Shown here: positions 47,454 to 57,566 of the stretch, piece by piece | How the letters are laid out: the number at the start of each line of letters is the position of its first letter | Position numbering within the stretch: position 1 is the stretch's first letter | Assembly: GCA_947652605.1 (NCBI GenBank) | Contig: OX393581.1 | Coordinates: 28,328,788-28,392,787, forward strand | Length of the DNA stretch: 64,000 nt | From: Elmis aenea | Taxonomy: Eukaryota; Arthropoda; Insecta; Coleoptera; Elmidae | Direction: 5' to 3' | Notes under the pieces: model-generated | Told to the model about the DNA's origin: nothing | Database searches by the model: none | Seen by the model: the letters and a program-made list of their open reading frames with translations, nothing else | Program-made: the position numbers and the translations under genes

Positions 47454-48045
47454 CTATGCGGCCATACAACGATTTGCACGGCCAACTAATGCATCAAACG
47501 ACTGTGCTATATCATTTTGTGGAATGATCTTCATGCTCGTCACGGTCATTTGGATGTATGGTATGTTGTCATAAAGTTTTCTTTTCATAAATATTTTGAG
47601 CCGTGGAAACAAAAAGTAATCACACCGTGCTAAATCCGGCGAATATGGTGAATGTTGCAACACGCACTTGTTTTTGTACCAAAAAAGCACGGTGAGCCAG
47701 TGCCTTATCGTGCAACAGGGCCCAACTGCCAGGTTTCCGTTATTAAGGCTGAACACGACCAATTTGTGTTAACAAACGCTTCCTAACGTCCGATTAGAAG
47801 TTACCATTGACTGTATGACCCTCGGAAACAAATTTTGATCGCTTCACGCATTTTTTCGTTGTTAGTAATTCCCAGTTTCGGACGACCTGGACGATCGTCG
47901 TCGTTAATGTCTTCCCGAGCTCTCTCAAACCGTTTAAACCAATCATAAACATGTATACGAGATAGATAATGACCGCTATACACGTTTTGCATCAATTGAT
48001 GCGTTTCGGTAAATGTTTTATCAAGTTTAAAATTAGTAAAAGTTA
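47454..48045 (-). pseudogene. Internally deleted mariner transposase relic
   Basis: The N-terminal HTH half lies at 48045-47801: QLMQNVYSGHYLSRIHVYDW, then FKRFERAREDINDDDRPGRP, typical of mariner paired-type HTHs. A shift joins it to 47762-47454, which has a block like RHWLTVLF and the C-terminal catalytic stretch HSPYSPDLARCDYFLFPRL (third Asp), then KRKLYDNIPYIQ and SFDALVGRANRC. About 150 residues between, with the first catalytic Asp, are absent. The conserved Pro of SPDLAP is Arg. Good preservation of both ends points to internal deletion, as in several other mariners in this window. Confidence 0.85.
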
Positions 48046-48059
48046 AGGTTGACTTCTTT

Positions 48060-49555
48060 TTCGAACGTCTGTTTCAACCGTTATACAAAATATACTATCA
48101 CTTTGAGCGCTATAACTCGGCTTCTAATGATCCGAATGGCATCAAATTTGGAAAAAACATCAATGGAAGATTTATTTCTCGAAGACAAATTTTTTGTATA
48201 GATGGCGCCACTAGTTTTTGCTATTTCTAAAAAGTTCGGTTATGTTTGCGACAGACCTTGTATTACACAGAAATTTTTTGTGGTGATTAATAAAAAATTT
48301 AAGCAATTGGCAACGGTGGGGCCAATAAAACACAAATTTTGTGTGGAACTTACGTAATGTAATGTAATAGAGATATGTTCTACCTATAAGTGAAATATTA
48401 AGTCGCAAAACAAAAACTTAAAAATTACCGACAATGAGTATCCTTTGGCAGCCGCTTCAGCTTCCAAGGCGCTTACTTCATTATATGATGATTAATAAAC
48501 ATCTTTTACCCTCTGTTCCAAGAACCTAATTACCTAATATATGCACAGAAATACGTTAGGCCAAAACAGGAGCGAATCTACATAGGTTCTAATAGGGCTT
48601 AAGTCAAGGGCCCACAATAATTGAATGATTATCATAAATTTTGTTTGTTTATACGTTTTTGTTAACAATATTTCTTTCTTATGTTTATGAATATAAGATA
48701 TAATGTTTGTCATTCAACACCCCAACTTAAAGATCTAACAAAAATGGGGCCCCATTGGACTTCAATAGGCCCTAGGCCCCGAAAAACCTAGATCCGAATA
48801 AATATTTGAACTTGCAATGTCTGATAATGAAAAGAAGTTTAAATTAAAAGCAATTCTTCATATATTTCAGCACTCAAAAATACACGTGGCTAACCAGCTC
48901 GTCAAACTAAAACTAACTAACTCGCCTGCCAACCGTACAAAAATAAACAAACCTAATCCATACACTGCAGAACTTCAAATATGCGGTAACAATATTGCTG
49001 TTGTGATACAGCACTTTGCCCTAATGACTAATTTTTTTTGGGTGAATTTTTAAAGGCAAAATTTAATTTTGCTTAAGTATACTCTGCATCAGTGATGTCC
49101 ATGCTTTTTAAGTGAAGGCTACTTTAGCTATTTCAAAACTTTGGCAGGCTCATTAATCGCAATCATTCCCTTCATGGCGTTAAAAACAAAATCTAAAAAG
49201 TAGGCATTTAAACATTTAATATCTGTACACAATATACCTATGTACATGGTACAACATTTTCGTATTAAGATTTTCGACTTAGAATTTTACGAAGAACATC
49301 GCCCCGTGTAGCCCTTCCGCCAATTTTTACACACCCTGTATAAGAGTAATGTGAAACTTGTAACTGCATATTTTCTGATGGGGTTTTAAAATTTGATTTG
49401 TAAGGATATGTTACTATTTTCAAACAATAAATAAAATACACTTGTTCAACGGCAAGACTATTCTTTTTGTTTGAGTGATATTTAGCTGAGAAAATGACAT
49501 TTCGCAGAAACCAAAAACGAGTTTACCTTTTTCACACATTTTGTAAGATTCGGAC
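48060..49555. other. Intergenic, mostly unassigned
   Basis: No gene. The segment at about 48590-48790, with GGGCCCACAATAATTG at one end and GGGGCCCCATTGG and GGCCCTAGGCCCC at the other, resembles an eroded hAT-type non-autonomous element. A CACCCTGTA motif lies at 49332-49340. Confidence 0.4.
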
Positions 49556-49559
49556 ATAA

Positions 49560-49762
49560 AAGGGTCACTATTGGGATTTCGTAAACGAAAAGAAGCTACA
49601 AAGAAGTTTAAATTAATAATTTTTACCCTTTCTAAAACCTATTTAGTGATGCTTTAATGTTTAAAAAAAAAGCTCCATTGCACGCTAGATAATAAACGAA
49701 AATCAAAATAGGCATTTTTTTTTTAAATCGTTAATAACTCTGTTATACTTGATAGTACAATA
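49560..49762 (+). repeat. Family C repeat fragment
   Basis: AGGGTCACTATTGGGATTTC, then GCACGCTAGATAATAAACGA and CAAAATAGGCATTTTTT, match the inverse of about 38930-39090. It is a truncated copy. Confidence 0.55.
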
Positions 49763-49799
49763 GTACATTAAAACACTAGTGTCATAAGGCGACCTTTTG

Positions 49800-50122
49800 G
49801 CGCACGAGTCCAAGTTTGAAAAACGAGGAGCGGAGCCTAGAATACTTTTAATGTCAGTTTTAAAATCCTAATTAGTTAACTTCTCCGATCCTGGAAATTT
49901 GGCGCACAAATCTTTTCAAATAAAGGTAACATGGAGGTTTTAAAAATATGTAAATTTTTCGTTTTCATTGTGGTACCACGTAACAGGATGAATTATTGAA
50001 AATGTAAAACTGGATTATTGTTACGCATGTAATTGTGCAACTTTTTCCCCATTTAACCGATTTTGTATTTCTAACTGTTTCCGAGATACCCATGTACTTC
50101 ATTTTAAACTGGACACCCTGTA
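49800..50122 (+). repeat. Partial copy of the 2.16-kb foldback element
   Basis: About 49840-50122 follows 25245-25543 closely (AGTTAACTTCTCCGATCCTG, AAATTTGGCGCA, GTAACAGGATGAATTATTGA, ACTGGATTATTGTTACGCAT) and ends GGACACCCTGTATA. Outer and central parts of the element are absent. The copy is close to 90% identical by eye. Confidence 0.75.
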
Positions 50123-50124
50123 TA

Positions 50125-51095
50125 TATCTTCTAACATTTTGTTAATACTGCGCTGTTAATGTATTCCATTTAATTTAATAATAAACTTAATTAGCTACAG
50201 TAACTAAAATAATAATGTTATAATATATCGTTAATGGAATCCCAAAGAGAAGGTTCATAAATAGTTGGGTGCACAATATACCAACATTAATTTGCAGATT
50301 AACAAAGCCTTTGACCATTTTATTCTAAACATAGTTTCAAGTAAACTAAATTTAAATTGTAAACTAGACAGATACACAGTTAAATTAGTTATATTGTTGA
50401 TACATTCATTGTTACATTAACAGTTAATTTCCACTGCGAGTTTATTTTAATAATACACATCATCACAAAAGATCCCGATATTACTTTTTTGAAATATAAA
50501 ATATTTACCTTACACTTTCAACATCAAATTTACATTTTGATAGCTGAATCTGCGTATTCACAAAGAATTTCATATAAAGGCTGTTATTCATAAAGTAATA
50601 GTCCTCGCTACACTCTCACATCTACCAGATATCCATTCAAAGACGAGTTTTTCACGTCTCAACAAGCGCCCTAATGAAAAGTTATCAGTTCCAACATACG
50701 TGAGTGCTATTTTCAAACGTTCATTTGCTTATAATGCGCGCTTTTTATGTAGTAAGCCTCCTTTTGGTATGAAATATCTGGGTTCTAAAAATTAATTTTG
50801 ATATTTCAGACCTAAAATAGAATTCAACTACTAAGTTATCAATTGCGCATTTGTATAGTAATAATAAATGGATATTTACAATTTTTGTACCGATATACAT
50901 ATATTTAATTGGTTTAACATCAATTTATGATTAATTATTAATTATAAATGCCAATAACAATCGGCCTCTCAGTTTTATTAAACTTTGGACAAAATTGCAA
51001 CAACTTTGTTTCAAATTAAAAACAATATTTCAAGTTAAAACATACAACATTTTTAAAATAATGTAGTGTAAGGCAAAATTCAAAGACGAAGGTCA
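50125..51095. other. Intergenic, no gene recognised
   Basis: AT-rich sequence upstream of the jockey fragment. No supported features. Confidence 0.4.
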
Positions 51096-51099
51096 AGTT

Positions 51100-51990
51100 G
51101 AATTTATTGAGAATATTAAACACAGGTAATTAGCCTCCTGTCAAAAGTATTTGAAAAACTATTCTTAAAGACAACAAGTCCTCTACTCTTGAGATACAAT
51201 CTCATTCTAAACCACCAATTTGGTTTTCGAAAGCAACATGGTACGATAGAACAGGTACATAAAGTAACCCAGAAAATCAGTGAAGACCTTGAGCTAAGAA
51301 ATACTGTTCTGCAGCGTTCCTGGACGTATCCCAGGCCTTTGATAAAGTCTGGCATGCTGGCCTACTCTATAAAATCAAGAGTAAATTGCCGTGCGTTTAC
51401 TACCAGGCGATTAAATCATACCTTTTAAACAGGCATTTCTTAGTTAAGCACCAGAAAGCGCTTACATCTCTGTATCCAATTAACTCTGGAGTCCCCCAGG
51501 GTAGTGTACTAGGGCCAATGCTATACCTGTTATACACATACGACTTACCAACAACAGGTTTTACCACGATAGCCACCTTCGCAGATGACACGGCCGTGAT
51601 GGCGTCTCATGTTGATCCAGTTATGGCATCCAACCGATTACAAAAACACATTAACAAAATTCTGCCCTGGCTCAAAAGGTGGCGCATTAGGGTCAATGAG
51701 GCCAAGTCCATCGATGTGACTTTTTCCATGCGTAAGGAAACCTGTCCATCAGTTAACCTTAACAACCAAGCACTACCACAAGCGGAGAAGGAAAAGTATC
51801 TCGGTATTCACCTGGACCGACGTCTCACATGGAAAAAACACATCTGGACAAAAAGAAAACAACTTGGATTCAAATTGGGGAAAATGTACTTGGATTATTG
51901 GCCGAACTTCCCAACTTTCCATTAAAAACAAAATATTATTATACAAAACAGAACTAAAACCCATATGGACCTACGGAATCCAGCTATGGG
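51100..51990 (+). pseudogene. Jockey-clade LINE reverse transcriptase fragment
   Basis: In several frames the order is that of a jockey RT: LNHQFGFRKQHGTIEQVHKV (51189 frame), a broken AFDKVW block near 51335, then the 51386-51925 frame with SGVPQGSVLGPMLYLLYTYD, the polymerase box TFADDTAVMASH, LPWLKRWRIRVNEAKS and KYLGIHLDRRLTWKKHI. After a shift comes LLYKTELKPIWTYGIQLW, where similarity stops at the hAT-like fragment (51992). Both catalytic Asp residues of FADD are kept, but frameshifts and missing ends make it inactive. Endonuclease and ORF1 parts are absent. Confidence 0.9.
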
Positions 51991-51991
51991 T

Positions 51992-52565
51992 AGTGGCGTA
52001 GCTAGAGGTTGTGCCGCCCGGGGCGGTCCCTGAATTTGCCGCCCCCATAAAAAAGGGTTACTAACTTTTGATTTTTGTCAATAGCAAGCAGACACAAAAA
52101 AGTGGGGGGAGAAACAGAATGCGCCGCAGGCGATTTTTTTTTAATTTTAGACGTTCAAACGTGTTTTAAAGCAAAGTTAGATAATGGAGAATACTTTATC
52201 ATCTTCCAAAATTACAATTTTACAGTAGAACCTTCTCTGATTTCTTTAATCAGATCGCCCCCACTCCCACGAAATTATTTTTATTGAATGGTTGGTACCG
52301 TATCGTAAATTTTATTAGAAACTTGGAATTTCTGTCGTTACAAGGGAGCGGGTTATCAGTGAAGCAAGGTCAAGTAGCCCGTTTTATCCTCTAACTTCGG
52401 TAAGAATTGCTTTTTTTAAATTAATTTTTATGAATTTAATAGCGCCAGTGCCGGTACCTACTGATTATTATATCTACTGTTCCTTCATTATCCTGAGATT
52501 TTCATTTTTACCCCATTTGGGTAGACTAAAAGTGCCGCCCCAAAAAAAGTGCCGCCCGGGGAAAT
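51992..52565 (+). mobile_element. hAT-like non-autonomous element (TAGTGGCGTAGCTAG end)
   Basis: The left end TAGTGGCGTAGCTAGAGG, followed by GTGCCGCCCGGGGCGG, is typical of a widespread hAT family whose ends read CAGTGGCGTAGC. Near the right side GTGCCGCCCCAAAAAAA and GTGCCGCCCGGGG recur (52531-52560), but the inverse terminus is not intact. There is no transposase. It is inserted into, or abutting, the jockey RT relic. Confidence 0.5.
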
Positions 52566-52765
52566 ATAAGAGAGAACTAGGAATGGAGGCACTAACCGCT
52601 AAGATATATAAGTACATAAATAAATGGAAACACCACATGAGCAGGATGAACGACACGCGTCTTCCAAAACAAGCACTCCCCTATAGACTATGTGGAAGAT
52701 GTGATGTTGGCAGACCAAGAAAGCGATGGAGTGTAGACCCGGAACAGGCCTGATGGCCTAAACCA
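52566..52765 (+). pseudogene. C-terminal tail of a second LINE
   Basis: The frame at 52430-52753 ends with KYINKWKHHMSRMNDTRLPK, then ALPYRLCGRCDVGRPRKRW and PEQA before the stop. A W-.H..RM....LPK....Y...GRRD-GRP-KRW pattern is common at the C-terminus of arthropod LINE polyproteins. It differs from the tails at 41487 and 57619, so it comes from another family. Only the last 60 or so residues remain. A GA/CGA-rich tail follows near 52775. Confidence 0.65.
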
Positions 52766-53705
52766 TAAAAAGGAGACGATGACGACGAACATTAATATAA
52801 TTACTTATCATACATAAATTAATAATAATTCAGTAAATACATGCAATAAAGCTATAGGTATATTTTGATTAATGTTGCTAACGAACTAAAATTAATAGTT
52901 GTTACCAACTCTCATTGATTTTGTTAATTTTTATTTGAACATATTGACAAAATAGACAAAAAAGCCATTACTTATGATTATAACATGAATAATGAGAAGT
53001 AGTGTTATTAAGTTTAAAATCCACTATACAAATACAAAATTACGTTAATCAAAATTTATGGTACCTTGTAGAGTAGATGCAGACTAGACTATACAGATAA
53101 AAATTTTAATGTTTTTACACATCTACGTGTTTAGTAGTATGGAAAATATAATTTAAAATTATTATGTTTTCAATCAAGATTTCAGAAGCAAATGTATGGA
53201 TTCGATTTAAGTTCCGAGCAATTTTCGAAGTCAAAATATAACTTATAGATCCCCTGTTAAGCCTCCGAAACATTTCAATTTGCTTGCGAAGGTTTCTTGA
53301 ATCATAAGTTTTTTTGTACGAAACGAATTCAGAAACTTGATATTTGAGCTTATCTCACGTTTGTTACTCATAAATAAACAAGAGCAGATTAAATAATACA
53401 ACAAAAAGTTATGTTTCTAATGGTTATGGCTATAAGAATTCAGTCCCCATGATTTTCATTATTTTGTTGTAGTACTGGATCTTAATTTTCGAGTCAAAGT
53501 TTAGTGAATCAGTTGTCGTTAGAAATATGAATTTTTATTCGTTCATTGCTACAATCAATTATAGTGCTTTTGAACAAGTATATGAAACTTCTTTTTTAAA
53601 AATACTACAATTTTTTCGTCAATTTACATTTTTTCTAAAGAACTTAAACATTTTAAAAGTTTTTGGAGATCGATATTTTTCATCAATGTGTACTTTTCTT
53701 AAACT
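52766..53705. other. Intergenic, no gene recognised
   Basis: AT-rich sequence without a supported feature. The frame at 53527-53820 is F/Y-rich and probably spurious. Confidence 0.4.
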
Positions 53706-53713
53706 TGATTTTC

Positions 53714-54005
53714 TTATGGGACTTCGACACCGTTGGTTACGCTCAGATTCGCTGCTCGATTGTGAATTCGCAAAATACGTTCAGAGATCGTACCGAAGGT
53801 ATTTCGTTGTCGTTTGTTAATTGATGATATGATCTTTGTTGTTGGTGAAGTTGGGACCATCTGCCGTTTTTTGTAGATGTGGTTTTTATATTGCTGGTAA
53901 TTTTTCCGCGTCATCTCGCTTGTTAAGGACCTGGAACGTTTTCTTAATTTCTACGGCTTCTTTTTTGGTGTGAGCTAATTCGTATTTTATGTAGTCTGTA
54001 AGTCA
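53714..54005 (-). other. Coding-like relic, family not recognised
   Basis: Minus-strand frames joined by a shift read YIKYELAHTKKEAVEIKKTF, then FQVLNKRDDAEKLPA, and later ERILRIHNRAANLSV (53714-53914 frame). Amino-acid composition is protein-like and clearly better than the AT-rich background, but no motif is diagnostic. A transposon-derived ORF is the likeliest source. Confidence 0.3.
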
Positions 54006-54009
54006 TTTG

Positions 54010-54779
54010 GTGGCCACACCAGTTTATTATCTAATTTTTTAATTTTTAATCAAAAATTTTAATTTAATCAGTCGCGGGCAGTTTCATCTTTTACAGAAAA
54101 TAGACATTTTTCTTCTATAACATCAGAGTTTCCAACAAAACTATCTAGTCATGCTGCAATAAATATGGACGTATAATGATTTTCTCTGGTCGTACAAATA
54201 CAGGGTTTATTTTAGTATATTTTTCAATAGCTCCTGTTTCATTGCAAATTTCATGTTTCATGGCTTTCGCGGGATTTACTGTGTCATACAAAATTGACTT
54301 CGTTCGTAAAATAAGTCTCTTTTCACTTTACGCCTTACAGATGACTAAAATTTGTACGCTGTACCCTTATTCTTCTCTCTGTATGCTACAGATTACTCTC
54401 TCGTTGGTTTTTCGTGGACTCTTTTAAGTTTTTGCTCTTTCATAGTTATAGAATGACTGTTGAGGTAGGTATATTTTACACAATTGTTGTGGATGTTTTT
54501 TCATTGTTTGACTTAAATTATTCATGCGAATTGAGTTCTATTTTCTACATAATTGACAACTTATTTTTTTCATAATTTTATTGCCTTCTGTTGACAAATT
54601 TGAAATATCACAGTGTTTATAAATCTATCGATTACACTGATCAACTGTTTTACCATTTTACTCCTGCCCCCAATAAAAACATTTATGTTCCATACTATCA
54701 GATTGTTCCAACAGAAACCGCAACAATTCTAGTTTAGTCTCTATATTCAAAGGACTCTCCAGTCTGTTATTCCACGGTA
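54010..54779. other. Intergenic, no gene recognised
   Basis: No feature is supported. Some minus-strand sequence next to 54780 may belong to the peptidase-like fragment. Confidence 0.35.
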
Positions 54780-55046
54780 TTATTCTCTTTTTAAAAGAAG
54801 TACAAGAAAACCACAGCTATATTCTTCTGCTTCTAATGGAATATCGTTTGTTTCCAAATACCAACCTTTAGAAGGAATTTCAAACTGTAATACAGTATTT
54901 GAATATAAATTGTCGTTGTCATTCAAATGACCATAAGGATGCAAAAATGTTATTTTTTTTTCAAAGGGGCCAAAAACCGTTAGGCACCACGGACTATTGA
55001 TTTTATGAGGGAATAAAACTATAAAAAGCATATCCTGATTACATTC
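54780..55046 (-). pseudogene. Possible Ulp1-like (C48) cysteine peptidase fragment
   Basis: The frame reads ECNQDMLFIVLFPHKINSPW, then CLTVFGPFEKKITFLHPYGH and, near its end, GWYLETNDIPLEAEEYSCGF. The pattern of a W-L-V segment, a short D/H-P-G strand and finally (D/Y)-S-CG followed by hydrophobics is that of Ulp1 peptidases, where the last Cys is catalytic. The usual catalytic His before W is not obvious. The frame is cut off just before the pogo element (55073). Ulp1 domains occur in several transposon families, so this is probably a mobile-element remnant. Assignment is weak. Confidence 0.3.
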
Positions 55047-55270
55047 TTAGGACAAATTATTTTTAGCAATTAGGGTAATGAGACCACATGGACACTTTAA
55101 GAGACTGTTTTATGAAATAAAATAACCCTTTTGCACCACTTAAAAATTATTTAAAAATAAATATATCAAATGGTAGCTTGAACCTTCTGCTTTTTATTAA
55201 AGTAATGAAAAATGACTATAGTTTGCATTTTTGGTGACAAAAATCACAAAAAATGTACATATGTTACTTA

Positions 55271-55337
55271 CCCAGTAATGGACACCTCCAGGATTGCCAA
55301 TTCCTAAGTTGGACAGTTTAATATCCAGTAATGGACA
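55271..55337. repeat. Left subterminal repeats of the pogo element
   Basis: CCAGTAATGGACAC (55272-55285), CCTAAGTTGGACAG (55303-55316) and CCAGTAATGGACA (55325-55337) recur at the other end of the element: CCTAAGTTGGACAG exactly at 59870, and CCAATAATGGACACCA twice at 59722 and 59745. They are likely transposase-binding sites. Confidence 0.6.
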
Positions 55338-55446
55338 TGAAATAATATGAACTGAATAAATTATACAATAAGGATAAATTGTAACTATTTATTACGTTTA
55401 GTAGTACACCTAACTTTTAAGTTTAGTTTTTATACAAAATTAGTTT

Positions 55447-57531
55447 TTATGCTTCATAATCGGAATCACTGTCTTCGTTTATTGCGTTACAGTTCTCACA
55501 CAAAAATTCTTCATCAGATTCATTAATATTTAGTTTTTTAATATATTTTTTATTTACACATACGCCATGTGCTTTGTTTTGGCATGATATGCACTGAAAC
55601 CACTTTGCTTTTCTTTCCAAAAAGTGTTGATCTTTCCAAACTACGTTACACTTGTAGCATGTCCAATCCATTTTTTGTATCTTTTTTTTCTGTTTTTTAT
55701 TGTTTGTTTTAGTTTTATTTTTTTCGATATTCTCTTTTTTCTTTTCCCTCTCACGTTTTCTAATTTCCTTATTTTTCTCCTTAAGTAACTTTTCTTCTTC
55801 TTTTTTGTTGAAATACTGCTGCCATGCCTCAGATGTAACAACAGATGGAAGTCTCTTTTTGTTGCTGATAGGTTTCCTGTCATTTGAGGAGTTTGGCCAA
55901 AAAGTACTCGTTTAAAGGGGGATATATCAGATGAATTCATGGATTCTACATTAATAGTAGATGCTGCAGTATTATTGAATGTAGATGATACATTATTATC
56001 GGACTTAGTGGGTGATTTAATCGGTGTTGAATGTAACATGTAAGGTTCTGATTCATTATTTCGTGTTAAAATCGCTGCTATATCTTCTATTTCAGTTTGA
56101 TCATCATGCTCATTCAATTCGCTACCTGTGTGCTCTATTATTGGTTCTTTATGTAGCATCTGTTTAATATTTCTCCAGAAGTTAAAGAGTTCTTTTATTG
56201 ATTCTTGGCCTGTCCATTCTTCTCCTATATTGTGATTCTTCATTTCAGTTAGAATGTCTTGTGATATTAGGCTTTCAACGTTTTCAAGAAATTCCTTATT
56301 CTTTAATTTGGCCGATCCATCAGAAGATTGATTTTCGCGTGCTTTTTGAACAAAGCATTTAGAATAGTCAACATTATCAGCACTGAATGGAAATAAACCA
56401 CAACTTTTAAACCCATTTTTCAACATTTGCTCAGTCGACATATCTTTTAACATTTGTGATAATATTTTTATCATATTTTGTTTGGAAACTTTTTCAAAAT
56501 TATTTTCTAATAGCCACCGTCGTACATATACTTTCCATTTGGCTTTTAACGGATGAAATACAGCTACATCCAATGGCTGTAACACATGTGTAGCGTTGGG
56601 ATAGAGCGCGATTAGAATAATTTCATTTTTTTGCAAAAATGTGCTCAGATGCCTAGTTAAGTGAGACTTGTGGCCGTCAACAAAAAATATAATTGGTCTG
56701 GGAATGTTCTGATTTCTTGCCCAGGGCTCAAATATATTTGTCATATATTCATAAAATACCTCGCCCGTCATCCACCCAGAATCTGATTTTCCGATGCCCC
56801 AGTCTTGAGGCACAGAGTAAACCAAATCCGATGGTAATCTTTTATAAGGAAACACGGGCATTGGTGGAGCCATTTTTCCCGATGCTGAGGCCGTAAACAG
56901 TACTGTTACATTCTCCTTTTCAGAGGTTTTACTGACATCATAGATATTTTTTTCTCCTCGTGGTGCAAGAACTTTTCCAGTTTTTGGGCATAAAAAGAAT
57001 GCTGTCTCATCAGCATTAAAGATTCTGTCACCATCTTTTAACACATCTAGATAATTATTTTCATTCATATAAGAGTATACTTCTGAAAACCAGTCCCTAA
57101 TTTGGATTTCGGAAAGTTGACTGCGATATCCAGTTAGTTTTTCAGATAGTTTAAGAGATATCTCGGGGTGTCTTTTTAAAAAACTTCGAAACCATTTACT
57201 TCCTGGTCTACCGTCTACAAATGGGCATGGCCTATTAATTTCTTTAATGAGCTTTGCAACTGTATCTAGTAGTCCTACTTTTGTGATGGGAAAATTTGCC
57301 TTTGCAATGTCCATTACCCATGAAGCTATGCGTTCTTCTTCTGCTTTGGTCAATATAGTAGGTGGGCCCATTGTACAAACAGCTGGACATACCCTTAACT
57401 TTATTGCGCAAGGTAATACGCGGGACGCAATATATTTTGCTTGCTGTTGCTATGGGCATTCCGTTTTGTGCCGCTGCATAGGCTTTAGCCATATCTTCAG
57501 CAGTATATTTTCTTCTCGTTGCTTTCCCCAT
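55447..57531 (-). pseudogene. Pogo/Tigger-like transposase with C-terminal PHD finger (two frameshifts)
   Basis: N-terminus (57531 to about 57400): GKATRRKYTAEDMAKAYAAA, then ITLRNKVKG, a psq-type HTH. A one-base shift near 57400 leads to the main 576-codon frame (57371-55641): a CENP-B-like second HTH (GSKWFRSFLKRHPEISLK), then a DDE_1 core with the three acidic residues in NADETAF, FFVDGHKSHLTRH and VLQPLDVAVF. A lysine/arginine-rich C-terminus follows. A second shift in the A run at about 55671 joins the 55671-55447 frame, with MDWTCYKCNVVW, CISCQNKAHGVC and CENC. That spacing, C-x2-C, C-x2-C, H-x2-C, C-x2-C, is the C4HC3 PHD pattern. All three catalytic Asp are present, so the core is well preserved, but as read the gene is broken twice. 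Both shifts could be sequencing errors. Confidence 0.9.
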
Positions 57532-57566
57532 AGCTGAAATTATGGAAACTTGGCAAAATTAAGAAT

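Noticed and set aside
55700..55915. Plus-strand F/S-rich frame
   Set aside because: Antisense shadow of the lysine-rich C-terminus of the pogo transposase.
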